64,000 bases of DNA from Humulus lupulus (Eukaryota; Streptophyta; Magnoliopsida; Rosales; Cannabaceae). The stretch lies in the NCBI RefSeq assembly GCF_963169125.1, contig NC_084797.1, forward strand, positions 101,581,868-101,645,867, written 5' to 3'. Positions 1 to 8,508 of the stretch are shown one piece after another. The notes below the pieces were generated by a model. The model saw only the letters and a program-made list of their open reading frames with translations. It searched no databases and had not been told where the DNA came from. Numbering within the stretch: the first letter of the stretch is position 1; each line of letters begins with the position of its first letter. The position numbers were made by a program, and so were the translations under genes.

Positions 1-387
1 TTTATTTTAGTGTGATGCAGGAAAATGATTATGGAGGCAGAAGGATTCTTGGTAGCATGGCATGTGTGTTGAGGATGAATGGAATGGATGGGTTGTGTGT
101 CGATCGAGGATGACATTTATTTTAGTCTTTTGAAATATGTCTCTTTTGTAATTCCGCATTCAACTTTTGTTTTTTTGAACTTGTTTTTAAAGCTATGTTT
201 TATGTTTTGTAAACAATGGGATCCCATACCATATCACATTTTATTTTACATTTTTAATAAAGACATGCTATTTCTTATCTTTTGGGTTTTCAATAAAGGC
301 ATGTTATTTCTTATGTTTGTATCAAAATAGTAGCTATGTCTAATAGTTTTAAAGGTCCAAGGTCTTAGAAATAGTTGGGTCATTACA
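1..387 (+). repeat. 3' part of the 5' LTR of element N
   Basis: The segment ends in GGGTCATTACA directly before a primer-binding site, as an LTR should. Read in reverse it follows the start of solo LTR D (46042 onward), including the shared GGGATCCCAT block and the text around the polyadenylation region. Only the end of the LTR is in the window. Confidence 0.85.
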
Positions 388-389
388 GT

Positions 390-401
390 TGGTATTAGAG
401 C
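390..401 (+). other. Primer-binding site (tRNA-iMet type) of element N
   Basis: TGGTATTAGAGC lies two bases after the LTR end at 387. It differs by one base from the standard plant initiator-tRNA primer site TGGTATCAGAGC, which is intact in C at 54245-54256. This fixes element orientation as plus. Confidence 0.85.
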
Positions 402-465
402 AACGGTTTATTTGCATGAAGTTCTTCTCGATACACACACTCAAAGCTTTGAATCTGACCGCCAA

Positions 466-533
466 GTAAGTGTTTAAGTTATAGTTATTATATTTATGGG
501 CATAGCTAACAATTTTAGCCTTTATGTTTTCAG
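466..533 (+). other. Candidate intron in the leader of element N
   Basis: A GTAAGT donor and a pyrimidine-rich TTTTCAG acceptor bound a 68-bp AT-rich interval. It lies between the primer site and the ATG of the short ORF. The same donor and acceptor context is kept in the second direct copy (acceptor AG at 1592-1593), in the inverted copy, and in the leader of chromovirus C near 54115-54180. Splicing is inferred from sequence only. Confidence 0.55.
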
Positions 534-540
534 TTAAGAA

Positions 541-780
541 TGAATGGAGCATTAATTTATGAGGATATCCGAGCCATTAAGGCCTTAAAAAGAATTATAG
601 AACCAAGAAACACAGTAGGAGTGCTAGAAAGAATCACTCAAAGACTACTTTTGTTCCACAGGGAGATAGGTCACATCTAAGAATCTAAGCAGATCATGAT
701 GAGATCAACGGAGCAATACGTTTTAGTAATTAGACTTTTTAGAGATTATCCTACTGTGATTGCAGCCTTAGAAGATATAA
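541..780 (+). pseudogene. Truncated first copy of the 155-residue ORF of element N
   Basis: This copy starts with the same residues as the intact copy (MNGAL, then a basic helical stretch ending FHREIGH). It has an in-frame TAA near codon 46 and is cut after about 80 codons, at the junction with filler DNA and the inverted copy. It carries no known domain. Confidence 0.7.
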
Positions 781-878
781 ACATTAGTTCTTAACAGAAA
801 ACATTATGTCATGACATTAGCTACGGATTTACAATCATGAATGCAAATAAACAAAATAAATAATGAAACTAATCTATT

Positions 879-1346
879 CTAAAAATTGGGATCTTCTACA
901 TCCGATCCTTCATCTAGCATATCGTCATCTATCTCTTCATAGTCATCATTGTCTTGTGCCTCAAAATGCCCTCGAGGAAGATTCATAAAAATTCTATGTT
1001 TTTCCTCATTTGTAAATTGAAATTCCATTTTTGAAGTGAACCTAAGTATGAGAAAATAATATCTCATAGCTACCGGTAATTCATCTTCATCATCTATCGT
1101 CTCCCAAATTTCTTCTAAGGCTACAATCACAGTAGGATAATCTCTAAAAAGTCTAATTACTAAAACGTATTGCTCCGTTGATCTCATCATGATCTCCTTA
1201 GATTCTTGGAGGTGACCTATCTCCCTGTGGAACAAAAGTAGTCTTTGAGTGATTCTTTCTAGAACTCTTACAGTGTTTCTTGGTTCTCTAATTCTTTTTA
1301 AGGCCTTAATGGTTCAGATATCCTCATAAGTTAATGCTCCATTCAT
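879..1346 (-). pseudogene. Inverted copy of the 155-residue ORF of element N
   Basis: Full-length copy in reverse orientation. The ATG is at 1346. Codon 11 is TGA where the plus copy reads CAA, and otherwise the frame is open to the stop at 879. It keeps the acidic C-terminal tail (DEGSDVEDPNF). About twenty residues differ from the plus copy, so the two copies show no clear sign of purifying selection. Confidence 0.7.
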
Positions 1347-1599
1347 TCTTAACTGAAAACATAAAGGCTAAAATTGTTAGCTATACACATAAACATAATA
1401 ACTATAACTTAAACACTTGCTTGGCGGTCAGATTCGAAGCTTTGAGTGTGTGTATCGAGGAGAGCTTCATGCGAATGAATCGTTGCTCTGATACCAACAA
1501 TCAAAGCTCTTAATCTGACCGCCAAGTAAGTGTTTAAGTTATAGTTATAATGTTTATGTGTATAGCTAACAATTTTAGCCTTTATGTTTTCAGTTAAGA

Positions 1600-2067
1600 A
1601 TGAATGGAGCATTAACTTATGAGGATATCCAAGCCATTAAGGCCTTAAAAAGAATTAGAGAACCAAGAAACACCATAGGAGTGCTAGAAAGAATCACTCG
1701 AAGACTACTTTTGTTCCACAGGGAGATAGGTCACCTCCAAGAATCTAAGCAGATCATGATGAGATCAACGGAGCAATACGTTTTTGTAATTATACATTTT
1801 AGAGATTATCCTACTGTGATTGCAGCCTTAGAAGAAATATGGGAGATGATAGATGATGAAGATGAATTGCCAGTAGCTATGAGATATTATTTTCTCATAC
1901 TTAGGTTCACTTCAAAAATGGAATTTCAATTTACAAATGAGCAAAAACATAGAATTTTTACGAATCTTCCTCGAGGGAATTTTGAGGAACAAGACAATGA
2001 TGACTATGAAGAGATGGATGAAGATATGCTAGATGAAGGATCGGATGTAGAAGATCCCAATTTTTAG
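1600..2067 (+). CDS. 155-residue protein of unknown function, carried by element N
   Basis: Intact ORF seven bases after the leader intron acceptor. The N-terminal 50 residues are basic and look helical (ALKRIREPRN, then LERITRRLLLFHREIGH). The middle (about 60-115) is hydrophobic and aromatic, with repeated Phe and Tyr. The last 35 residues are strongly acidic (EEQDNDDYEEMDEDM). I recognise no gag, zinc-knuckle, protease or transposase motif. Its place, directly after the primer site and spliced leader, is where gag sits in the related element C. It could be a remnant of an extra 5' ORF of a chromovirus, a captured host fragment, or a diverged gag piece. The call is an intact ORF, not a proven gene. 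Confidence 0.5.
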   Translation: MNGALTYEDIQAIKALKRIREPRNTIGVLERITRRLLLFHREIGHLQESKQIMMRSTEQYVFVIIHFRDYPTVIAALEEIWEMIDDEDELPVAMRYYFLILRFTSKMEFQFTNEQKHRIFTNLPRGNFEEQDNDDYEEMDEDMLDEGSDVEDPNF

Positions 2068-2118
2068 AATAGATTAGTTTCATTATTTATTTTGTTTATT
2101 TGCATTTATGATTGCAAA

Positions 2119-2177
2119 TAATGTCTATGTATAGTAGTTTTAATGGTCCAAAGTCTTGAATTAGTTGGGTCATTACA
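2119..2177 (+). repeat. Terminal LTR fragment closing element N
   Basis: The last 59 bp run into GTTGGGTCATTACA, matching the end of the LTR at 328-387 and the reversed starts of C and D LTRs. The rest of this LTR is missing. The bases just before it resemble the reversed sequence that follows the leader in element C. Confidence 0.65.
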
Positions 2178-2903
2178 GAAGTCCTGGTAAATGTGTTCAT
2201 CCAACTTACTCTTAGAAACCTTCCAACTAAAGCTCCGAACTCAATAAATATTATGTCTTAAACTCTATGTAAAAATAGCTCTATCAAGTACATGTTGGCT
2301 TCCCGTCTACTTTTTCGTGTAGCATCAATGTGTGAACTAGCATCCTTTATGGATAAAACCTTTGTGTCTATATTATTAGTGATTAGGATTTCCTTCTCCT
2401 ATCGGCTATTCCTTGTGTCACTAGTTCATGGTTGCCATCTATCCAACCAATCCCTCATCTCCCAACAACTTGACTCCTTCTCGAATGTTGAAGATCATTG
2501 AATCTAAGACCTTCATGAGTGACATTCGATAGTCCTTGTGGCCATGATAAAATCAAGGGCATTCTGATCATGATCCACCTTTGTCAAAGGATTAACTTGC
2601 CTTAGATGATTCCAACTCTCTTCTTGAGTGCTACAAAAAATTCCTCTACATCAGAACAACGTCCCTAATGTCCTTAGGTCGTAAGAGTTGATTGATTGCC
2701 TTTTCTGCCTCCTTGGAAAAATCTTCTCAACCAAGACATGTTGAATCGAACATAGCATGACTTCATAAATTGTTGACAACCAACAATCGGGCATACAAAA
2801 GAATCTACCAACTAACTATACAAAAGCTAGTGGTGTAACATCAATAAGCATACATGAAAAACCATATAATGCATATATCACACATACTAAAGCACACCAT
2901 AAG
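2178..2903. other. Unassigned degenerate sequence
   Basis: No ORF with recognisable motifs on either strand. The composition is mixed and not as AT-rich as the spacers, which suggests a decayed coding region of a transposable element, but I cannot assign a family. Confidence 0.3.
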
Positions 2904-3747
2904 TGTAGGGTGAAGATTAGTGGTGAAAAGTGCACCTTTATTGATCTTAAATGTCAAAATAAATTAAATTTTAATTAATATTTTCAGTAATTTTATATGA
3001 TATATTTTTAAATTGAAAATATTTGATTTTAATTTAATTTGTGTTATTTTATAGGAAATAAAATGTATTTTGGTACTTTGAAATGAAGAGAAAAGAAAAG
3101 AATTAAATCTAAAAAGAATATTGAAAAAAAAGGCAAAAGTGAAAGAAAAAGACCCAAGAGAGCAGCCCAACCCATTTCTCCTATCCGACCAACCTCTCTA
3201 GGCTCAGTCGGAGCTCCCCGTGACCCGCGCCTACTTCGGATCTGACCCGCGTGTGCCTAAGTCCCTTTGACCCGCAAGCGCTTGCCCAGCCCAACCCAAG
3301 CCCAATTCGCATGTCTGTTCTCTTTCAGCAACCCAATCACATTAGCTGCCACTTTCTGTTCATTTTTGGACTTTTGCAATCCCATCAACTCCTTATTTTG
3401 CTCACACTCAGCTCTCATGCAATGTAAATGCCCAAAATAGCCATGATAACACTATAAATAATAATATTAATAATATAATTTGATTTTAAACAATCATATT
3501 TTATTATTGATATTAGATTTATTTGCAAGCCCCAAAAAATCTTCTTTATTTATTTATTTTAGTCCTTTATAGGCTCTATAATAAGAGTTATTTTTATCTA
3601 TTCGGTATGTAATTTTTAAAGTAAAGAAACTATAGCAAAATTTCCTCTCACTTTTCTTCTCATATTTCTTTAAATAATTTTTGTAAGAATGATGTGCATA
3701 ATGGCCTAATCTTCCTTGGAAGGTTAGGCATGATCCCATATGCAAAG
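2904..3747. repeat. Possible old LTR, left part (split by element A)
   Basis: The segment begins TGTAGGGTGAAG and includes a GAAAAGTGCACC motif near 2927. It is interrupted by element A at the CAAAG target and resumes at 15385. The right part ends GGGCGTTAAACA at 16039, after a GTGGAATCGACC motif typical of the LTR ends of large Tat/Athila-type elements. A flanking target duplication is not convincing. The assignment is tentative. The segment holds no gene. Confidence 0.35.
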
Positions 3748-4338
3748 TGTTGACCCTGATTTTGGCCAACTGACACGGAGTCAAATATGATTGATGTGGA
3801 AAAATGCGTTGAAATGAATGTGATGACAAAAACAATAAAGAACACAAGAGTTTATAGTGATTCGGCCCCAGAATCTGGTAACTACCTACGTCCACTTGAA
3901 CTGTTATTGATATAGGATTCAAAGGAGTGATCAAAGAACTAGGGTTCAATGAATTTCACCAACCTCTGAAGAACAAAACAATATATCAAATAGAATAACT
4001 CTAATCTTAGATAATCAGAAAGCCAAAAGTCCCCTCCTTGAGCTATCTTTCTCTAGTTATAGGCTCAAGGGGGATTACATTAGTTTGTTACAGATATTCT
4101 TTCCTAAATAATCGGATACTCAGGAAATCATGGGAGTGAATCTTGGGATTGACTAAGATCTTTATAAAATTATCGTGAGACACGCGGAACCCACGACCAT
4201 ACTGGTCCCAGGTAAACCTCAACCGCCTTTTGCTTGCAATATCCTTACTGGTCGATACCCTAGCAGAATTCCGCCAGGCGTCAGCCACGTGTCCAGAAAT
4301 CACATGCCATGTCATTCGTGCCTATTTTTTGGATAACA
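3748..4338 (-). repeat. 3' LTR of element A
   Basis: 591 bp, bounded by TGTTGACC on the left and GATAACA on the right (plus-strand reading). It is the same length as the LTR at 14794-15384. The TATA-like site is altered here (CTAGTTATAG) relative to the 5' LTR. Confidence 0.93.
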
Positions 4339-4351
4339 TTTCCCCCCCAAG
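4339..4351 (-). other. Polypurine tract of element A
   Basis: Read on the minus strand, CTTGGGGGGGAAA directly abuts the 3' LTR start. This is the expected plus-strand primer of a minus-strand LTR element. Confidence 0.85.
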
Positions 4352-5210
4352 TTTATTTATTACGAGCAATAAATAAACTTTTGAGGAAACGACCCTTCAG
4401 TTACCCCACAAGACCTGTCAAAACACTTCGTGCAATCTTGGGAAAAGCAACCTACCCTTGTCTAATCACGACTTTTCGTTTCCCAAGTAATCTTTCGACG
4501 GCCATCACCCTTCCCCATGCTTTGAAAAAGGGGAAATTGATCATTACTTCCTTTTAATGCTTACGAACAAAAATATATACATAGTCCCCTCAAAGTTTCC
4601 TTTTTCTTTTTACGCAAGCTATTTACTCCTTCAAGAAACCCTAACACCAGAGCCCCTGTCTTCCTCTGGAGACCGTTCTTCAGCGTTTCAAGATTCAGCC
4701 CGTGAGTTCTTCGACGCCCGAAAATTTTCTCAAATCTCCACGACCTTTATCCTAGTAAGTTTCTGGACTCTTATGCCTTATATTTTTGCCGTGCATGCTT
4801 CTGTAGACTGACTATTGGGTTCGTTCGCTTCTGGGTTGAGATGCATGTCAGTAGGGGTTTAATGGGTGATACTGTATTGACTGATATTTCTCTGCCACTA
4901 AGGAGTTACGAGTTAGTTTGATAGTTGAGATCACGACTTTTAGGACGTAAAACTGAAGTAAAAATTTGATTTTTATGCTAGCTGAAAAACCAAGTTTTTC
5001 CCGCCCTAGAAGGAGTTGAAAAAGCTTTTTCAAAAAACTTTTTGCTTTCACTTTTGATCTGTTTCTCAAACTATTCGTGCGAAAAGTTTAGTTTTTTGTT
5101 AGAATGTTGTTGTATAAAAGCTTATCTCTTATACTCGACCAGCGTTATTCTAAAAAAAACTTACAAAATTCTTCATTCTCACCTCCCCATTCTTCTATTT
5201 GCAGACTTTA

Positions 5211-7829
5211 ATGCCAAATTTGTGGGGAGGTGAGCGGCCCATCGACGACGATCTTCTTGCTCAGTTGCTCGAAGGCGAAGAACAACCGATCGACCAAGTT
5301 CACGAGATTCCATTTTCCAGAGTTTCTTCTAGACCTCATCCATCACCACCTCAAATGGCCCGCTCTAAGTCTCTAGGCAAGAAAAGACCTAACTCTGAAA
5401 ATAGTCCAAATTCTCCTGCCCAGCCTGATTCACAAGCTAGGGCTCCCTCAACCAGTAGTTGAGAAAATGCCGCCCCAGACCCTCGTATCCAAGTCAGGGC
5501 CTGCCCTCGGCATCAAAACCTTCATGATGTCGAGTGGTATCTCTCCCCTACTAGCCAAGTGACTCCTCGGATGCTTGCCAATTATCGCAGGAAGTATCCT
5601 CTTACAGGAGTCAATCTCACAATCCCGGCTGCTGACCAAAGAGCTAACCTTCCCGGGGGTGCCTATAGCGCTTGGTCCCGATATCACATAGATGCGGGGG
5701 CTATCCTCCCTCTACACCCTTTCTATCAGGGGGTGGCCAACTATTTCGGTGTTGCCCCCTTTCAAATGACTCCAAACGGATATAGAATGCTGGCCGCACT
5801 CTATATCCTCTATAAACTTAAAAAATGGCCAGAACCCACTCCTCATGAGGTCAACTTCCTCTTTGACCTTAAGTCCAACCCTCAACAATACGGGACGAGC
5901 TTTTTTCATCTTTGTCACCAGGAAACAAACCGAACGTTCCTGAGTGAGACTACTTTCATTTCCAACGTGGGGCAATACAGTAGAGAGTATTTCCTCACGC
6001 CAAATATGACTACGAACAACTTGGCCTTCGCTCGAGGAGGTAAATGCTATTTTCACTGGTCGATACTTTTCCTTAGCACATTCTTCTACACTTCTCTAAA
6101 GTATATTGTGCCTTTTAGGACCATGGTTACGTCCGAACCCAACACCAGACGTGGTGTTGAGGTCCAACGCACTGGCCAGGATGGCAGACGCTGAAAAAAA
6201 CGTTAAGTCCCTGGTCACAGATGAAAATCTGAGGTCATCTGGCCTCCTAGCTCCTCGCCATGAAATAAGAGGACCTGTGGTAGCAGATGCCACGGACGAG
6301 GGGGATCCCGAGTAGCAACCTTCGGCATCTCCTCCCAGAAGGAGACCAACGGGGGTTACGATCAGGGAACCCACTGGCGTCCCTTCAGCAGAGAGGCCTT
6401 CTGCGCCCCAAGGCAAGGGGAAACAAAAGGCAACAGAGTCTGTCATAGACTTGGATGAATCCTCAGATGAAAACGGTATTGTTATCTTGCTTTTAAATAG
6501 CTTGCTAATTCCCTGTCACTTTTTTGACGGGGACGGAAATTTTACGTATACTCCAAATGTAGGGCCAGATAGTGAGTGTATGACTAATAGAGTTAGTAGT
6601 AAAGCGACCAGTAGTTGTAGCTCGGGTATTAAACTTTGTGACCTCTTTTCTGTTTTACCATGAATTTTCATCCGCCTTTATCTTACTATCTGCATATTTT
6701 TCATTATATGCAGAGATGGCTACTCCCAACGTTTTCGATTTGTATCAGGCTCAGGAGGAAGAAGAAGTTCCCCTGGTTCGACGGAAAACATCCAGGAGGC
6801 ACAATGACGAATCAAGCCAAGGACCCCCAGCCAAGAAGGGTCGAACAGAAGATCCTTCCAAGGACATGCCTACTGGACAAGCTTCTGCCCAGCCTTCAGC
6901 CCTTACCGATAAGGAGGCTGCCCCTGCTGCCAACCCTCCGCCTACGGCCTGAAGGGAGCACACCCCGCAAGCAGAGCTTCCTGGGACCAAGCTCTCGAAC
7001 CGCTCCCTACGATCAACTAAAGATCTCCTTGCTCACATCTTAAAGCACGACCGTTGCAGGGAGGCAATGGCTAAGGCTGAGAGTATGGGGGTTGACCAGA
7101 TCCTCAACAGAGCTCTTAACGAAGTGGCCAGTGTAAGTATTTTTCCCCTTGGATTTTGCTTCTCCTTTTTGTAGTATAGTCTAACTTTTATTTCCTTGAC
7201 TTCAGGCCATGCTGACAATAACTGCCACTCGCACCCGTGCCTTGGCTACCATCGAACAGGCTCGGGCAAAGGCCGTCGAGGGGTTCCAGGTGAAAGCCAT
7301 CGAGGAGCTCCAGGCTGCAGAAGCCATGCATGCTGGGGAGTTGGAGGTGGTTACCCAGCAGAAGGATGTTGTGGTGGCAAAGTTGGCAGAGGCTGAAGCT
7401 TCTCAGGCAGCTTTGAAGAAGCAGAGGGACGATTACCAGGATTCCAGCCGAACCCAATATCGTGAAGTCAAGAGGCGCAAGGAGGATCTCCTTGCTAAGG
7501 ACAAGACCATAGCTATTCTCGAGAGCCAGGTGGAGCAGCTGAAGCTTACTAATGCTAAAGATCTGGAGAGGTACAAGAACGCGACACTTCATTGTTTTTA
7601 CGACTTTTGGATACACAATCGGGGTGCCAACTTTAACTACCTTCCAGAGGATGCTAGGAACGCTGAGCTGGCCCGCTACACTGCTCGATTGGCTGTAGAA
7701 GAAGAAAGAGCAAGGATCCCCGCTTCCCCAAGCATCCAACCGGCCGCTGGCGCAGAGGAAGAAGGAGTTGTTGATGATGCAGCCAACCAAAATGTTGAGC
7801 AAGACCCTCCTGCTCCTAATGCTCCTTAG
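5211..7829 (+). pseudogene. Antisense extra ORF (aORF) of element A, four exons, broken
   Basis: It runs opposite to gag-pol. Proposed exons: about 5206-6039 (ATG at 5211), 6119-6475, 6714-7132, 7206-7829. Introns have GT-AG ends and the frame is kept across each junction. Exon 1 holds a domain like the 'putative gypsy type transposon' family (Pfam Transposase_28): conserved patches around LPLHPFYQGV and QMTPNGYRMLA. The middle is low-complexity. The last exon is a long Ala/Glu/Lys coiled coil followed by a short aromatic block (about 7590-7660) and an acidic Pro-rich end. In-frame stops at 5460 (TGA), 6313 (TAG) and 6950 (TGA) disable it. Element B has the matching gene at 62724-64000. Function is unknown. 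A non-coding first exon ending near 4755 at a GTAAGT donor is possible. Confidence 0.7.
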
Positions 7830-7849
7830 ACTTTTTTATTCTTTAATTA

Positions 7850-7867
7850 CACGACCCACGGGTCGTG
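7850..7867 (+). other. Conserved palindrome after the aORF of element A
   Basis: CACGACCC and GGGTCGTG are separated by two bases. The identical palindrome occurs in element B at 62672-62689, at the same place just after the aORF stop. It is the only strongly paired, GC-rich stem in an AT-rich stretch. It could be a 3'-end signal for either the antisense transcript or the pol transcript. Confidence 0.6.
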
Positions 7868-8508
7868 ATGTAAAGACTAAGTTTTTATTTTTAAATTTGC
7901 TGCATGGGCAGCAAACTTTCCTTTTACTTTAAACAATTACATCCAAGCAGTACTGCTTGTGGTGTAAAAGAATGCCATTTGACATTATAATATTTTTATC
8001 TATTATAACATCTGTTCACATGACCGAACTTAGCATAGTACTTTGGCTTGATTTAGCAAAATATAAAATTTGAAAAATACTCTAAGTACCGTAGCATGCT
8101 TTCACTTATTTTGTTCATGTGTTTACATACCTCTTGGTATGCTTTGCTATCGATGTACCTTGTATGCCCCCCAAGTGATCGAGGAGCTTTAGGTCCTTGG
8201 TCACTTGCCTTGACCATGACCTGCGCGAACATTACTGCTCGATAGTAAACATAACACTTATAATACAGCAAAACAACACACGTAATGAACAAATACTTGT
8301 AAAAATAAATTTACAAAGGTTGGCAAGAATGACTGGCTGCGCATAGTCCCTTATAATCTCGTATTAAAAATGGACTAATCATGTCTTTACGAGTGATCTT
8401 AGAAATATCTTACACTTATAAGCGATTAGCCATACAACGTGGCTAACCCTTTTTCGAAACTTGTAAAAAGTAAAAATTAATACAAGCCAGTTCTTTAAAA
8501 AGGATTGT
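7868..8508. other. Non-coding spacer of element A between aORF and pol ends
   Basis: No supported gene. It includes a block near 8160-8215 (CCCCCCAAGTGATCGAGGAG) that recurs, reversed, at 62325-62375 in B and, diverged, at 23190-23255. It marks the post-pol region of this Tat family. An imperfect form of B's post-pol stem lies near 8484-8506. Confidence 0.6.

Larger units (their letters stand above)
1..2177 (+). mobile_element. Non-autonomous LTR element N (Tekay-like LTR and leader), rearranged, 5' end outside window
   Basis: An LTR end (to 387) is followed by a tRNA-iMet-type primer site, a leader with a spliceable intron, and a short ORF of unknown function in place of gag-pol. The internal part is rearranged: a truncated direct copy (403-780), a filler of about 45 bp, an inverted copy (about 828-1498) and a second direct copy (1499-2118). 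A 59-bp LTR end ending in TCATTACA closes it at 2177. The LTR end matches, in reverse, the start of solo LTR D at 46042. The leader matches that of chromovirus C. No protease, reverse transcriptase or integrase is present, so mobility would need proteins from a relative such as C. The 5' LTR start lies before the window, so a target duplication cannot be tested. Confidence 0.75.

Noticed and set aside
2292..2501. 69-codon plus frame in unassigned DNA
   Set aside because: Short, no motif, no partner in the window. It may be the reverse of a decayed element.
7188..7802. 204-codon frame on the minus strand opposite the aORF of A
   Set aside because: It is the shadow of the coiled-coil exon at 7206-7829. 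Its Leu/Cys/Ser-rich product has no motif and no counterpart in B.
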